The position numbers were made by a program, and so were the translations under genes. Of a stretch of DNA of 42,413 nt, positions 35,895-42,413 are shown piece by piece. This DNA is from Burkholderiaceae bacterium (GTDB lineage Bacteria; Pseudomonadota; Gammaproteobacteria; Burkholderiales; Burkholderiaceae_C): assembly GCA_014879655.1 (NCBI GenBank), contig JACSRS010000105.1, positions 1-42,413 on the forward strand, given 5' to 3'. Under the pieces are notes generated by a model that saw only the letters and a program-made list of their open reading frames with translations, ran no database searches and was not told the origin of the DNA. The number at the start of each line of letters is the position of its first letter. Position 1 is the first letter of the stretch.

Positions 35895-36950
35895 TCAACG
35901 AATCATCCCAGCCTCAGCATCCGTCGATGCCTTGATCCAAGATCGGTCACCAGAACCCATCGAAAAGGCGCTCATTGCTTTACCTCGGATATACCCCAGG
36001 ATGTCCGCCAGCAGTGCTTGAAAATGGATGGGCGAACGCCGATACGAAAGCGAAATCGCTGGAATCGCCGCCGCTAGTTGGGTCGTACGGAGAAACGCAT
36101 CTCGGCTGCGGGTGGCCGGTGGCAGCGCCTGAAGAAAACTTGCCCTTAGAAAAGGGGTCAGTGCCTGCAAAGGCGACAGCGGCTCAAAGCGTGCAGCAAC
36201 CTGGCGACCCCGGCCCAGGAAAAAGGCGGCAGCGACGGGCGCGGGGCTGGTTTGCAGTGCGCCAGTTGCGGGGTAAATGCGGTGCTTGGGCAAGCCGTAG
36301 CGTCCCACGCGCCGCAACCGCTGCGCCGGCGGCAGCAGAAAACTGTTGCCGCGCAACCGCACGCCGGGATAGCTGCGCCAGACCTGCGGCGCGGCGCCAT
36401 CCCGGCATTCGACCCGCACCACGTCGTCTGCAAACACGTCCAGCCCTTCGGCCACAAAACCGGCTGCCAGCGTCGACTTCCCCATGGTACTTTCGCCTGC
36501 AAACAGAAAAGCGAGTCCGTCCGCAACCACGCAGGTCGCATGCAGCAGCACCTCGCCCCGCAACGCCATCCATTGCGGCAAAAAGGAATGCAACACCGTG
36601 TGATTAAAACGCGAGGTGGAGATTGAAGGACCGCGCGCAATGAACAATTCGCCTGTGATACCCGGCACGCCAGTTGAAGCCTGAGCCCAGGCAACTGATC
36701 CGCAATAGGAAATCAGCAGGAACCCCCAGGGTCCATGGGCAATCGACAGACCGCCGTGCTGCCGGACGATCCACTCGGTGCGCGCAGGGACTGGCAGCTG
36801 GCGGCGGGTAGTGCGGCGCAGGCGGATGGTGGGAACTGACCTTGAAGCCACCGTGGAAGGGGCTAGTGACAGTGTCAATTCGCTCAACTCAAAGTCCGAG
36901 CCTAGCAAGTGCCCATGAGCGCTATACAGGTGATACGAAAAAATTGCCAA
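35895..36950 (-). CDS. HPr-kinase-like protein of the lasso-peptide locus
   Basis: A 351-residue protein of the HprK-related group found in lasso-peptide loci, where a homologue phosphorylates the paeninodin precursor on its C-terminal Ser. The N-terminal part (FSYHLYSAHGHLLGSDFELSEL) has the usual start of the group. The kinase core has LLHATCVVADGLAFLFAGE leading into Walker A GESTMGKST (residues 152-160), and DVFADDVVRVE (Asp175-Asp176). The start is TTG at 36950; an in-frame stop lies four codons upstream and no ATG or GTG fits, which is unusual. The two cores nearby do not end in Ser, so its substrate is open. Confidence 0.85.
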   Translation of the reverse strand: MAIFSYHLYSAHGHLLGSDFELSELTLSLAPSTVASRSVPTIRLRRTTRRQLPVPARTEWIVRQHGGLSIAHGPWGFLLISYCGSVAWAQASTGVPGITGELFIARGPSISTSRFNHTVLHSFLPQWMALRGEVLLHATCVVADGLAFLFAGESTMGKSTLAAGFVAEGLDVFADDVVRVECRDGAAPQVWRSYPGVRLRGNSFLLPPAQRLRRVGRYGLPKHRIYPATGALQTSPAPVAAAFFLGRGRQVAARFEPLSPLQALTPFLRASFLQALPPATRSRDAFLRTTQLAAAIPAISLSYRRSPIHFQALLADILGYIRGKAMSAFSMGSGDRSWIKASTDAEAGMIR

Positions 36951-37166
36951 AACTAGACACTAGTACCTACGATTCACGCGATAAACAGCTGCATGTGAAG
37001 CACTCATGCATTCCTTGGAGGCAGTCTGCATCAGGTCGACTCGCTCTTACTGCATTGTTGAAGCTATTGCGAACTTGCGTCGCGCGAACGTGACGGCAGA
37101 ACTGATCCGTGCGCCTTCACCTGCCCGCCCACATCTTGCTCGCAAGGTCGCTGAACTCAGGCCCAA
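36951..37166. other. Gap between precursor 2 and the kinase-like gene
   Basis: These 216 bases hold no open frame I can support, no third precursor leader motif and no clear terminator. The stretch reads noticeably less GC-rich than the genome before 35.8 kb. Confidence 0.5.
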
Positions 37167-37358
37167 TCAACCACATGGGTGCCTCATCATTGCTCCCGGA
37201 GGATTCGACGGGTCATACATACACCCTGTAGTCCCAGGTCCATACAAAGCTCTGCTTTCCGGTTCTGTTCCCGAGCCCGCCAGCGTCACGGCCGCCAGTG
37301 AACCGAACCGGCTCAATACCGGGGAGACATAGAAACTGCGATTTTGTGTTTGATTCAT
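37167..37358 (-). CDS. Lasso-peptide precursor 2
   Basis: A 63-residue precursor. The leader (residues 1-26) ends FYVSPVLSRFGSLAAVTL, giving Tyr-17, Pro-14, Leu-12, Gly-8 and Thr-2 relative to the cut, the positions read by lasso B1 and B2 proteins. The predicted 37-residue core starts AGSGTEPE; Ala1 can be joined to Glu8 as the ring, as in paeninodin, which also starts Ala-Gly-x-Gly-Thr. The tail has Cys20 and Cys36 and ends MMRHPCG. AAGGGGG lies six bases before ATG 37358. It is transcribed away from precursor 1 and toward the kinase gene. Confidence 0.85.
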   Translation of the reverse strand: MNQTQNRSFYVSPVLSRFGSLAAVTLAGSGTEPESRALYGPGTTGCMYDPSNPPGAMMRHPCG

Positions 37359-37529
37359 TTTTGACCCCCTTGGAGAAACGGATTCTCACAGCTGACTCTG
37401 CTATAGTTTGCAATATACGCCAAATTCTGAACAAAAAATCCGATTCCTGCGACCGGAAATGGTCAAAAGACTGGTATTTCACCCATCTCATGAGAACATA
37501 CAGACCGTAACAAGTATTGGGTTGTTGAT
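37359..37529. promoter_or_regulatory. Shared promoter region of the two lasso precursors
   Basis: This AT-rich gap between divergently oriented precursor genes must hold both start sites. TATAGT on the plus strand (37402-37407) is the best -10 candidate, but no -35 lies at a normal distance on either strand, so exact promoters are not assigned. Confidence 0.45.
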
Positions 37530-37547
37530 ATGAATGAAGGTTTCCGA

Positions 37548-37781
37548 ATGAACGAGGTTGGTGGTACGGCCGTTTTGCCCACGCCCGTTGGCTTGCGAGG
37601 CCCATATGCTCCTCCAAGGTTGAGTGCGTTCGGCAATTTAGCTTCAGTAACGCTCGCAGGTGGCGGAACCATGGTGGAGCAGGCGTCGACGAAAGTCAAT
37701 ATGCAAGGTTCGTGTCAGTACCCCTATATTGTCGGGGTATTCTTTCCGACAACCTTGGGGATGAGACACCCATGCGTGTGA
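37548..37781 (+). CDS. Lasso-peptide precursor 1
   Basis: A 77-residue precursor (83 if ATG 37530 is used; GAAGG seven bases before ATG 37548 favours the shorter form). The leader ends PYAPPRLSAFGNLASVTL, again with Tyr-17, Pro-14, Leu-12, Gly-8 and Thr-2. The predicted 41-residue core starts AGGGTMVE, with Glu8 as ring acceptor, and has Cys20 and Cys40 and the ending GMRHPCV. This is very long for a lasso core. The gene is on the strand opposite to the biosynthetic genes and faces the cyclase gene's 3' end, 119 bases away. Confidence 0.87.
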   Translation: MNEVGGTAVLPTPVGLRGPYAPPRLSAFGNLASVTLAGGGTMVEQASTKVNMQGSCQYPYIVGVFFPTTLGMRHPCV

Positions 37782-37900
37782 TCAAGATGAGCGACTGAAC
37801 TGGTTCGTTTGACAACATTCGATATCGTCTGGATATGCAATCGAGGTTCCCTGCGAGTAAAAGTCGTTTGTGCCTCTGCCCGTAGTGTTTGGTTCCAACG

Positions 37901-39820
37901 TCACTTTTGCACATGACTAGACAATCCGTCCAGCCAGCTTTTCAACACATTGGGGAAAAGCGGCGCGTCTGCACCTCTGGCACAAGTATTCACTTTCCAC
38001 TGGGTGTTCGCGCCTTCCGCGGTGGTTCTTGCCTCAGAAATGTCCTCCTTCGAATGATGTGCCAGTTCAGGCATTGTCGACGGAAGCAAGTATTGCCCAA
38101 GGTGTGCTTTGTCACTTCGCCAGACACACTCATCGGGCAACTCGACACCGACCCAACGTCGCGCTAGATATTTCGTCCTGCCTTCACGAGCCAACAAACC
38201 GATGGGAAGCGCCAGGCAAAACGCCATCACTCGACGATCCGCCCACGGGTCGCGCAGCTCCACCCCGTATCGACCGGCAACGCGTTCGTAACCTTCCAGG
38301 CCACGCACGATGCCAAAAGGCAACAACGCATCCAGATGCTCCGCCACCGTGCGCGGCGGAGCTCTGCTAGCCCGCTCGCTCTGATGAGTTTCATTGCGCG
38401 TGCGCCGGGCAATTTGCACTTGCAGACCCAAATCGCCCGCTTCGCACAGCCAGTTGGCATGCGCACCGCGAAAAGTGCGCCGCAAGTCCCGCCACGCCCG
38501 TTTGGCAACGGCCGGTACCCATTCGTGATAGGCCGCCCTGGCGAACTGCCTTGGTACGGAAGTACCCGCGACATACGTGTGATACTTACTGGCGGCCTGA
38601 GCCTCTGCGATGGCTGTCATCCAGCCACGTTCGGCAGCAAATCTCAGCAAATAGTCGTCCGTAGCGTGCATTGCCAGATCACCGGTGGCGCCGTGCAGCA
38701 GCACCCGCTGGCCGGTGCGTGAAGCGCCCAGGCACATCATCGCCACCAGGCTGATCGAAGCGTCCACCGGATGCGGGCGCTCATAAAACGCGTCCAGGTC
38801 GGTCTGGCTGCACATGCCCCGCATGGACGGCACGTGCAGGCGATTCAGGTCAGCCCCAAGCGTCTTGGCCAGCGCCTCGATGGCGCGTGATTCGATGCAC
38901 CGGGACAAATCATCGTCCACGGTGGAGAAGAAGCGCAGCGGCCGCGATTCCCGCACGCGCGAAGCGGCAACTGCCACCGTCGCCGTGTCCATGCCGCCGC
39001 TGGCAATCACGCCCACGCTGTCCAGGTCCCGCGTGCGGTCGCGTACGGCCTGCTCCATGACGGCGCCAAAAGCTTCCAGCGCCTGTTCGTCCGATTCAAA
39101 ACGCTGCTCGTCTGGCCGCTCCCAGCGCCACCAGTTCCAGCGCCGAAAGCGCCGTTCGGCGGTAATCGTGATGGCTGTTCCCGGCATCAGGATGTACACC
39201 TGCTCCAGCCAGGATTGTTGCCAGTCAAATGCATTGAAGGCCGGACAAAGCGCGTAAGCCACGCGCTCCATGTTGGGCGAACGGTCCATGTCCGGCAGCG
39301 CTAGCAGTGCTTCGTCTTCAGAGGCGAGTGCGAAATAACCAGGCTGCAGCGTGTAGTAAAACGGCCGGGCACCCATGCAGTCGCGCGCGCAAAACAGGCT
39401 TTGACTGTCCACATTCCAGATGGCGAAGGCAAAGTCACCCAGCAATAGCTCTGGCATCCGCTCACCGTGGCGACGGAAAAGCATCAGAACCAGCTCACGG
39501 TCTGGCAATTCGGTGGCCAGCGTGGCGCGGATATCTCCCGCGGCCATCAAACCCGCCAACAATTCAGCACGGTTGTCGATACGCCCATCCCAGGCGATAT
39601 GCAGAACGCCCAAACTGGCCATCTCTCTCTGTGAAGAAGGGAGTTCGCTCAATGGGCGACCTCTGGGATCGAGTAGCCCTTCACCCAGCGCCACGGCATC
39701 TTTCGACCACGCACGGCGGCCATCTGGCCCGCGCTGACGCATCCCGTGCAACAGGTCGTCAAGACCGTGTTCAGTAGGGGTCGCCCCCTTGAATGCGACG
39801 ATTGCAGCGATAGCAGTCAT
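37901..39820 (-). CDS. Lasso cyclase (asparagine-synthetase-like, C protein)
   Basis: A 639-residue protein with the two domains of asparagine synthetase B. The glutaminase-like N-terminal domain starts MTAIAAIVAFKG, so the catalytic Cys2 is replaced by Thr and no ammonia is made; AWDGRIDNRAELLAG and FARD-type segments are still present. The synthetase domain has the PP-loop VIASGGMDTATVAVAA (Ser274 to Thr279). Lasso C proteins adenylate the ring Asp/Glu and close the macrolactam on the new N-terminus. It lies 14 bases after the methyltransferase gene, last of the five-gene run D-B1-B2-MT-C. Confidence 0.93.
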   Translation of the reverse strand: MTAIAAIVAFKGATPTEHGLDDLLHGMRQRGPDGRRAWSKDAVALGEGLLDPRGRPLSELPSSQREMASLGVLHIAWDGRIDNRAELLAGLMAAGDIRATLATELPDRELVLMLFRRHGERMPELLLGDFAFAIWNVDSQSLFCARDCMGARPFYYTLQPGYFALASEDEALLALPDMDRSPNMERVAYALCPAFNAFDWQQSWLEQVYILMPGTAITITAERRFRRWNWWRWERPDEQRFESDEQALEAFGAVMEQAVRDRTRDLDSVGVIASGGMDTATVAVAASRVRESRPLRFFSTVDDDLSRCIESRAIEALAKTLGADLNRLHVPSMRGMCSQTDLDAFYERPHPVDASISLVAMMCLGASRTGQRVLLHGATGDLAMHATDDYLLRFAAERGWMTAIAEAQAASKYHTYVAGTSVPRQFARAAYHEWVPAVAKRAWRDLRRTFRGAHANWLCEAGDLGLQVQIARRTRNETHQSERASRAPPRTVAEHLDALLPFGIVRGLEGYERVAGRYGVELRDPWADRRVMAFCLALPIGLLAREGRTKYLARRWVGVELPDECVWRSDKAHLGQYLLPSTMPELAHHSKEDISEARTTAEGANTQWKVNTCARGADAPLFPNVLKSWLDGLSSHVQK

Positions 39821-39834
39821 GACGCCATAACGGT

Positions 39835-40962
39835 TCAGGCCCCGTGACTGCGAATGACAGATTCCACAAAAGCCAGCGCTTCCCGCTCATTCACAAACCG
39901 GCTCGGGAAATCGTGTTGCAGCCCGGCGGCGACCGCCTCTTTGGTCTGACTGCCATTCATCCTGGACAAGGTTTGTAACAACACCTCTCCCTTGGCGTTG
40001 CGCCCGGGTTGGTGTCCCGCCATCAGCGCGCGCAGGTCAGAAGCCCTGACGGGTTGCGACAGAAAGGTGGAATGGCGTTGTTGCTGGCCCGCATGGGTGC
40101 AGGTCCACGTCCATTCTCCCCATGCGGGGCGATGCACCTTGAAGCCCATCGTATCCCCGGCTTTCAAGGCCCATTCCGGATCGAGCGGAAAAAGCTGCGG
40201 CGTCCAGTGCATCGGTGGGTCTTGCGGGCCGGTGCCTACCCAGGCGTCCCCGAGATGGATGCGAATCCAGCCCAGGACGCCAGTGCAATCTGCCCCCGAA
40301 AGGATGGGAAAATCAGTGGTGCAATCAACGAACGTCGTTGTCGCTTCATGAAAATCGGCGCGTTCGACGGTGACGGGGTCGGCCAGCAGCGTCCAACTTG
40401 CATATTCCTCGCGTGAGCCCCAGTAGGTCTGGTTTGCTGCGTAGCGGCGAATCGGTGAATAGTCGATCTCAAGGTGCGGTTTGGACCAGGCCGCAATCCA
40501 TTCGTCATGCCGCTTCGGTGCGCAAACGGGCGCCATCAACAATTCAGCGGCATCCGGTATGAGATGTCCGCCCGGTTTGAGCCAGCGATCCCGGGCGAAA
40601 TACAGGGAGGGCAGCAGATCTTCTGAATACAGCAGGTTGCCGGTGAAGACCGAAATGATGACGTCCACCTTCTCGGGCAGCTCGATTTCTTCGATGCGCC
40701 CCTGAAAGGCCTGTACGCGGTCGCCAAAACCGTTGAATTTCGCAACTTCCAGCGCGGACTGGACGACGATTTCCGGGTCGACCAGAAACACCTTGCGCGC
40801 CCCAGCCTTTGCCGCCAGCAGGCCGTGAATGCCCAGCCCGCAGCCCAGATCAAGCACCACCGAATCCGGTGTCACGCATTGTTCAATGGCACGCGCATAG
40901 GCCCGGTTGCGCGCCTCGTCAAAAACCATGGACTGATGACCGGTGACCTGGGCATAGGACAT
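39835..40962 (-). CDS. PRMT-like SAM methyltransferase of the lasso locus
   Basis: A 375-residue class I methyltransferase that follows the protein-arginine-methyltransferase pattern: the N-terminal helix (GHQSMVFDEARNRAYARAI), SAM motif VVLDLGCGLGIHGLLAAKAG (residues 35-54), VEEIELP-like GRIEEIELPEKVDVIISV, and LYFARDRWLKPGGHLIPD. Of the two glutamates that hold the substrate Arg in PRMTs, the first is Val105 and the second is kept as Glu114. The last 60 residues (LSRMNGSQTKEAVAAGLQHD and on) look like a PqqD-type helical tail. GGGAGA precedes ATG 40962. The likely target is a precursor, perhaps the shared Arg or His near the C-terminus; this is inference. Confidence 0.85.
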   Translation of the reverse strand: MSYAQVTGHQSMVFDEARNRAYARAIEQCVTPDSVVLDLGCGLGIHGLLAAKAGARKVFLVDPEIVVQSALEVAKFNGFGDRVQAFQGRIEEIELPEKVDVIISVFTGNLLYSEDLLPSLYFARDRWLKPGGHLIPDAAELLMAPVCAPKRHDEWIAAWSKPHLEIDYSPIRRYAANQTYWGSREEYASWTLLADPVTVERADFHEATTTFVDCTTDFPILSGADCTGVLGWIRIHLGDAWVGTGPQDPPMHWTPQLFPLDPEWALKAGDTMGFKVHRPAWGEWTWTCTHAGQQQRHSTFLSQPVRASDLRALMAGHQPGRNAKGEVLLQTLSRMNGSQTKEAVAAGLQHDFPSRFVNEREALAFVESVIRSHGA

Positions 40963-40993
40963 GTTTCGGATTCTCCCTGGCTTTTTCTAATTT

Positions 40994-41434
40994 TCAGAGT
41001 AGCGCCGCATATTGCTGACTGGCGTGTTCGCCGCCGATCAGTACCTGCCCGTCGCGCTCGACCCAGGCATGTGCGCCAAAACCTTCGTCTGGCGAATTGC
41101 GGACACCTATTCTCAATTGGGAATCCATACCTTGACGCGCCAACAATACCTGCAGCAACAGGGCTTGGCGCAAGCACGAGGTGGGCCAAAGAGATCGACG
41201 GCCGGCGATACTGACGGCCCGGGCAATTCTTGGCGCCAATGAGGCTCTTTCTTTGCCCACTTCGGATGGAAGGGCGATCGACCGCGAAAACCGCTTCAGC
41301 CGACGCCGGGTTGAAGCCAACCCGCTACGGCGCAAGCTGACATCAATCAGGGGCAACAAGAGAAGCGACAACAGGCAGTAGCGCCACTCCAGCAACCCCA
41401 AACTTCCCGTCAATGGCCGGGTAGACGACTCCAT
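40994..41434 (-). CDS. Lasso leader peptidase (transglutaminase-like, B2 protein)
   Basis: A 146-residue protein of the lasso B2 family, a cysteine protease that removes the leader so the cyclase can act. The catalytic triad is Cys87 (PTSCLRQALLLQVLLARQG), His122 (GFGAHAWVERDG) and Asp128. An N-terminal hydrophobic helix (LLSLLLLPLIDVSL, residues 21-34) is typical. ATG 41434 is used; the in-frame TTG just before it is a less likely start. It is separated from B1 by 19 bases and from the methyltransferase by 31. Confidence 0.93.
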   Translation of the reverse strand: MESSTRPLTGSLGLLEWRYCLLSLLLLPLIDVSLRRSGLASTRRRLKRFSRSIALPSEVGKERASLAPRIARAVSIAGRRSLWPTSCLRQALLLQVLLARQGMDSQLRIGVRNSPDEGFGAHAWVERDGQVLIGGEHASQQYAALL

Positions 41435-41453
41435 CAAAGCTCAAAGGCGGAGT

Positions 41454-41747
41454 TCATGCCTGCACGGGTGCTGCCAGTTGCACCAAACCGGCGCCGAGAA
41501 GCTCCTGAACAAGGCGTTCCACGTCACCGCGGAGTTGTTGCTCGTCCACATCGTATTCCTGCAAAAGCTGCCCGACGATTGCCTCCGCCTGCCCCGTCTC
41601 ACCCAACAGTTGCCAGATGCGCGAACCCACCGGATCCAGTCCGAAGTAGTGCTCATCCACAAGGTTGAGCAACACCGTTTCTCCGCCCAGTTCCTGATGC
41701 AGCACGTCGGGAGATTGTGAGATACGCGTGTTCCAGATATCAGCCAT
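41454..41747 (-). CDS. PqqD-like leader-binding protein (lasso B1, RRE)
   Basis: A 97-residue PqqD-fold protein. Lasso B1 proteins bind the precursor leader through the Tyr/Pro/Leu motif and hand it to B2. The beta part reads GGETVLLNLVDEHYFGLDPVGSRIW and is followed by a helical part ending QELLGAGLVQL, the standard RiPP recognition element. ATG 41747 is chosen; a TTG at 41765 would add six residues. No clear ribosome site is seen, so coupling to the exporter gene 30 bases upstream is likely. Confidence 0.92.
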   Translation of the reverse strand: MADIWNTRISQSPDVLHQELGGETVLLNLVDEHYFGLDPVGSRIWQLLGETGQAEAIVGQLLQEYDVDEQQLRGDVERLVQELLGAGLVQLAAPVQA

Positions 41748-41777
41748 GAGGCACCAATTTACCAAGGGGAGGAAGTC

Positions 41778-42413
41778 TCACTTTGACTTTAGCACGGCGC
41801 TCGCGACCGATTCGGCCCCTGGTGAGTCAATATTGAGCTGCGGCACCATCGACGCGCCCGTCGGGTCCAGCCGAAGAATACGCGTAGCCAGTTCCAGACT
41901 GGCGGGACGGTGTGTGACCAGAATCACCGTCCTTCCTTCGAAAACCGGCGCGCAGTCGCGCAGGAAATCCAGTTCAGCCGCGGGATCGAACATGGAAGTC
42001 GCCTCGTCCAGAATCAGGATGGCAGGGTTCTTAAGCAAGGCTCTCGCCAACGCCAGGCGCTGGCGTTGGCCGCCTGAAAGGCGAACGCCCTGGTCGCCCA
42101 CCACCGTCTCGTAGCCCGAAGGCAAATCTTCAATAAACCCGTGCGCCTGCGCCAGCAGCGCAGCCTGGCGAATGTCGCTATCCGTTGCGCCCGCGCGGCC
42201 AAAGCCAATGTTTTCCCTGACCGTGCCATGGAAGAGGAAAACGTGTTGCGGCACGATCGCTATCTGCCGGCGCAAACTCGCCAGTTCGGCCCGCGAAATA
42301 TCCTGCCCGTCGATCAACACTTGTCCGGCCTGCGGCTCTACCAGCCGCATGATGAGCGCTATCAGCGTGCTTTTCCCCGCGCCGTTTTCACCGGTAAGGG
42401 CCAGCGTTTCGCC
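41778..42413 (-). CDS. Lasso-peptide ABC exporter, C-terminal ATPase part (5' end missing)
   Basis: The frame is open to the right edge, so only the nucleotide-binding domain is seen (211 residues). It starts GETLALTGENGAGKSTLIAL (Walker A), then Q-loop IAIVPQHVFLFHGTVRENIG, signature RLSGGQRQRLALARALL, Walker B AILILDEATSMFD and H-loop ILVTHR. This is the fused-exporter type (McjD-like), which gives export and often self-immunity; the membrane domain should lie just to the right. It is the first visible gene of the minus-strand lasso operon. Confidence 0.9.
   Translation of the reverse strand, partial: GETLALTGENGAGKSTLIALIMRLVEPQAGQVLIDGQDISRAELASLRRQIAIVPQHVFLFHGTVRENIGFGRAGATDSDIRQAALLAQAHGFIEDLPSGYETVVGDQGVRLSGGQRQRLALARALLKNPAILILDEATSMFDPAAELDFLRDCAPVFEGRTVILVTHRPASLELATRILRLDPTGASMVPQLNIDSPGAESVASAVLKSK

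Noticed and set aside
37006-37332. Plus-strand open frame of 108 codons over the precursor 2 region
   Set aside because: It is antisense to precursor 2, whose leader and core motifs and strong ribosome site make it the real gene; the plus-strand product has no recognisable features.
37280-37358. Alternative core start one residue later (Gly first, ring at Glu7)
   Set aside because: Placing the cut after Thr-Leu puts Tyr, Pro, Leu and Thr at their canonical -17, -14, -12 and -2 positions in both precursors, and Ala1 is known from paeninodin.
37407-37425. Sigma-54-like promoter (TGGC...TTGCA) on the minus strand before precursor 2
   Set aside because: The distance between the GG and GC elements is eight bases instead of the required ten.

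Overview
The window looks like chromosomal DNA of a betaproteobacterium of the order Burkholderiales, probably close to Comamonadaceae. This rests on the high GC of most of it, the pilS-pilR-ampD-nrdA-nrdB order, a KKAAPA-repeat histone H1-like protein, the accB-accC-prmA-DUF3426-pfkB run, and a short repeat recurring between genes. The genus cannot be fixed from the sequence alone.

Layout. 1-8.2 kb: the end of dabA (inorganic carbon uptake), then ychF and a MOSC protein on the minus strand, then a UbiH-type hydroxylase, dsbC, a DUF3429 membrane protein and an M61 peptidase on the plus strand. 8.3-11.9 kb: a phenylacetate block, paaG-paaI-paaK on the minus strand with translational overlaps, divergent from an enoyl-CoA hydratase across a palindromic operator candidate. 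11.9-16.6 kb: tRNA-Met with promoter and terminator, a small exported protein, miaB, ffh, and ypjD-like plus a small Cys-rich protein. 16.6-25.7 kb: pilS, pilR, ampD, then nrdA (preceded by two NrdR boxes) and nrdB, then the histone-like gene behind a foldable leader. 25.8-35.8 kb: the acc/prmA/pfkB run, a TlpA-like protein with an uncharacterised partner, an acyl-CoA synthetase, mpl carrying an in-frame palindromic insertion, and a small hypothetical gene.

35.9-42.4 kb is the notable part: a lasso-peptide biosynthetic locus that runs off the right edge. On the minus strand, in order of transcription, lie an ABC exporter (partial), a PqqD-like leader-binding protein (B1), a transglutaminase-like leader protease (B2), a PRMT-like methyltransferase and an asparagine-synthetase-like lasso cyclase (C). 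Beyond these are two precursor genes facing away from each other and an HPr-kinase-like gene. Both precursors carry Tyr-17, Pro-14, Leu-12, Gly-8 and Thr-2 before a predicted core that starts Ala-Gly-x-Gly-Thr and has Glu at core position 8. The cores are unusually long (41 and 37 residues), share Cys20 and end in a common Met-Arg-His-Pro-Cys motif plus one residue. Long tail, two cysteines, a PRMT-fold enzyme and a kinase in one lasso locus is a combination I do not recognise from described examples.

Other items of interest are a family of at least five intergenic repeats concentrated at the 3' ends of genes, the palindromic element inside mpl, and overlapping alternative hairpins before the histone-like gene.
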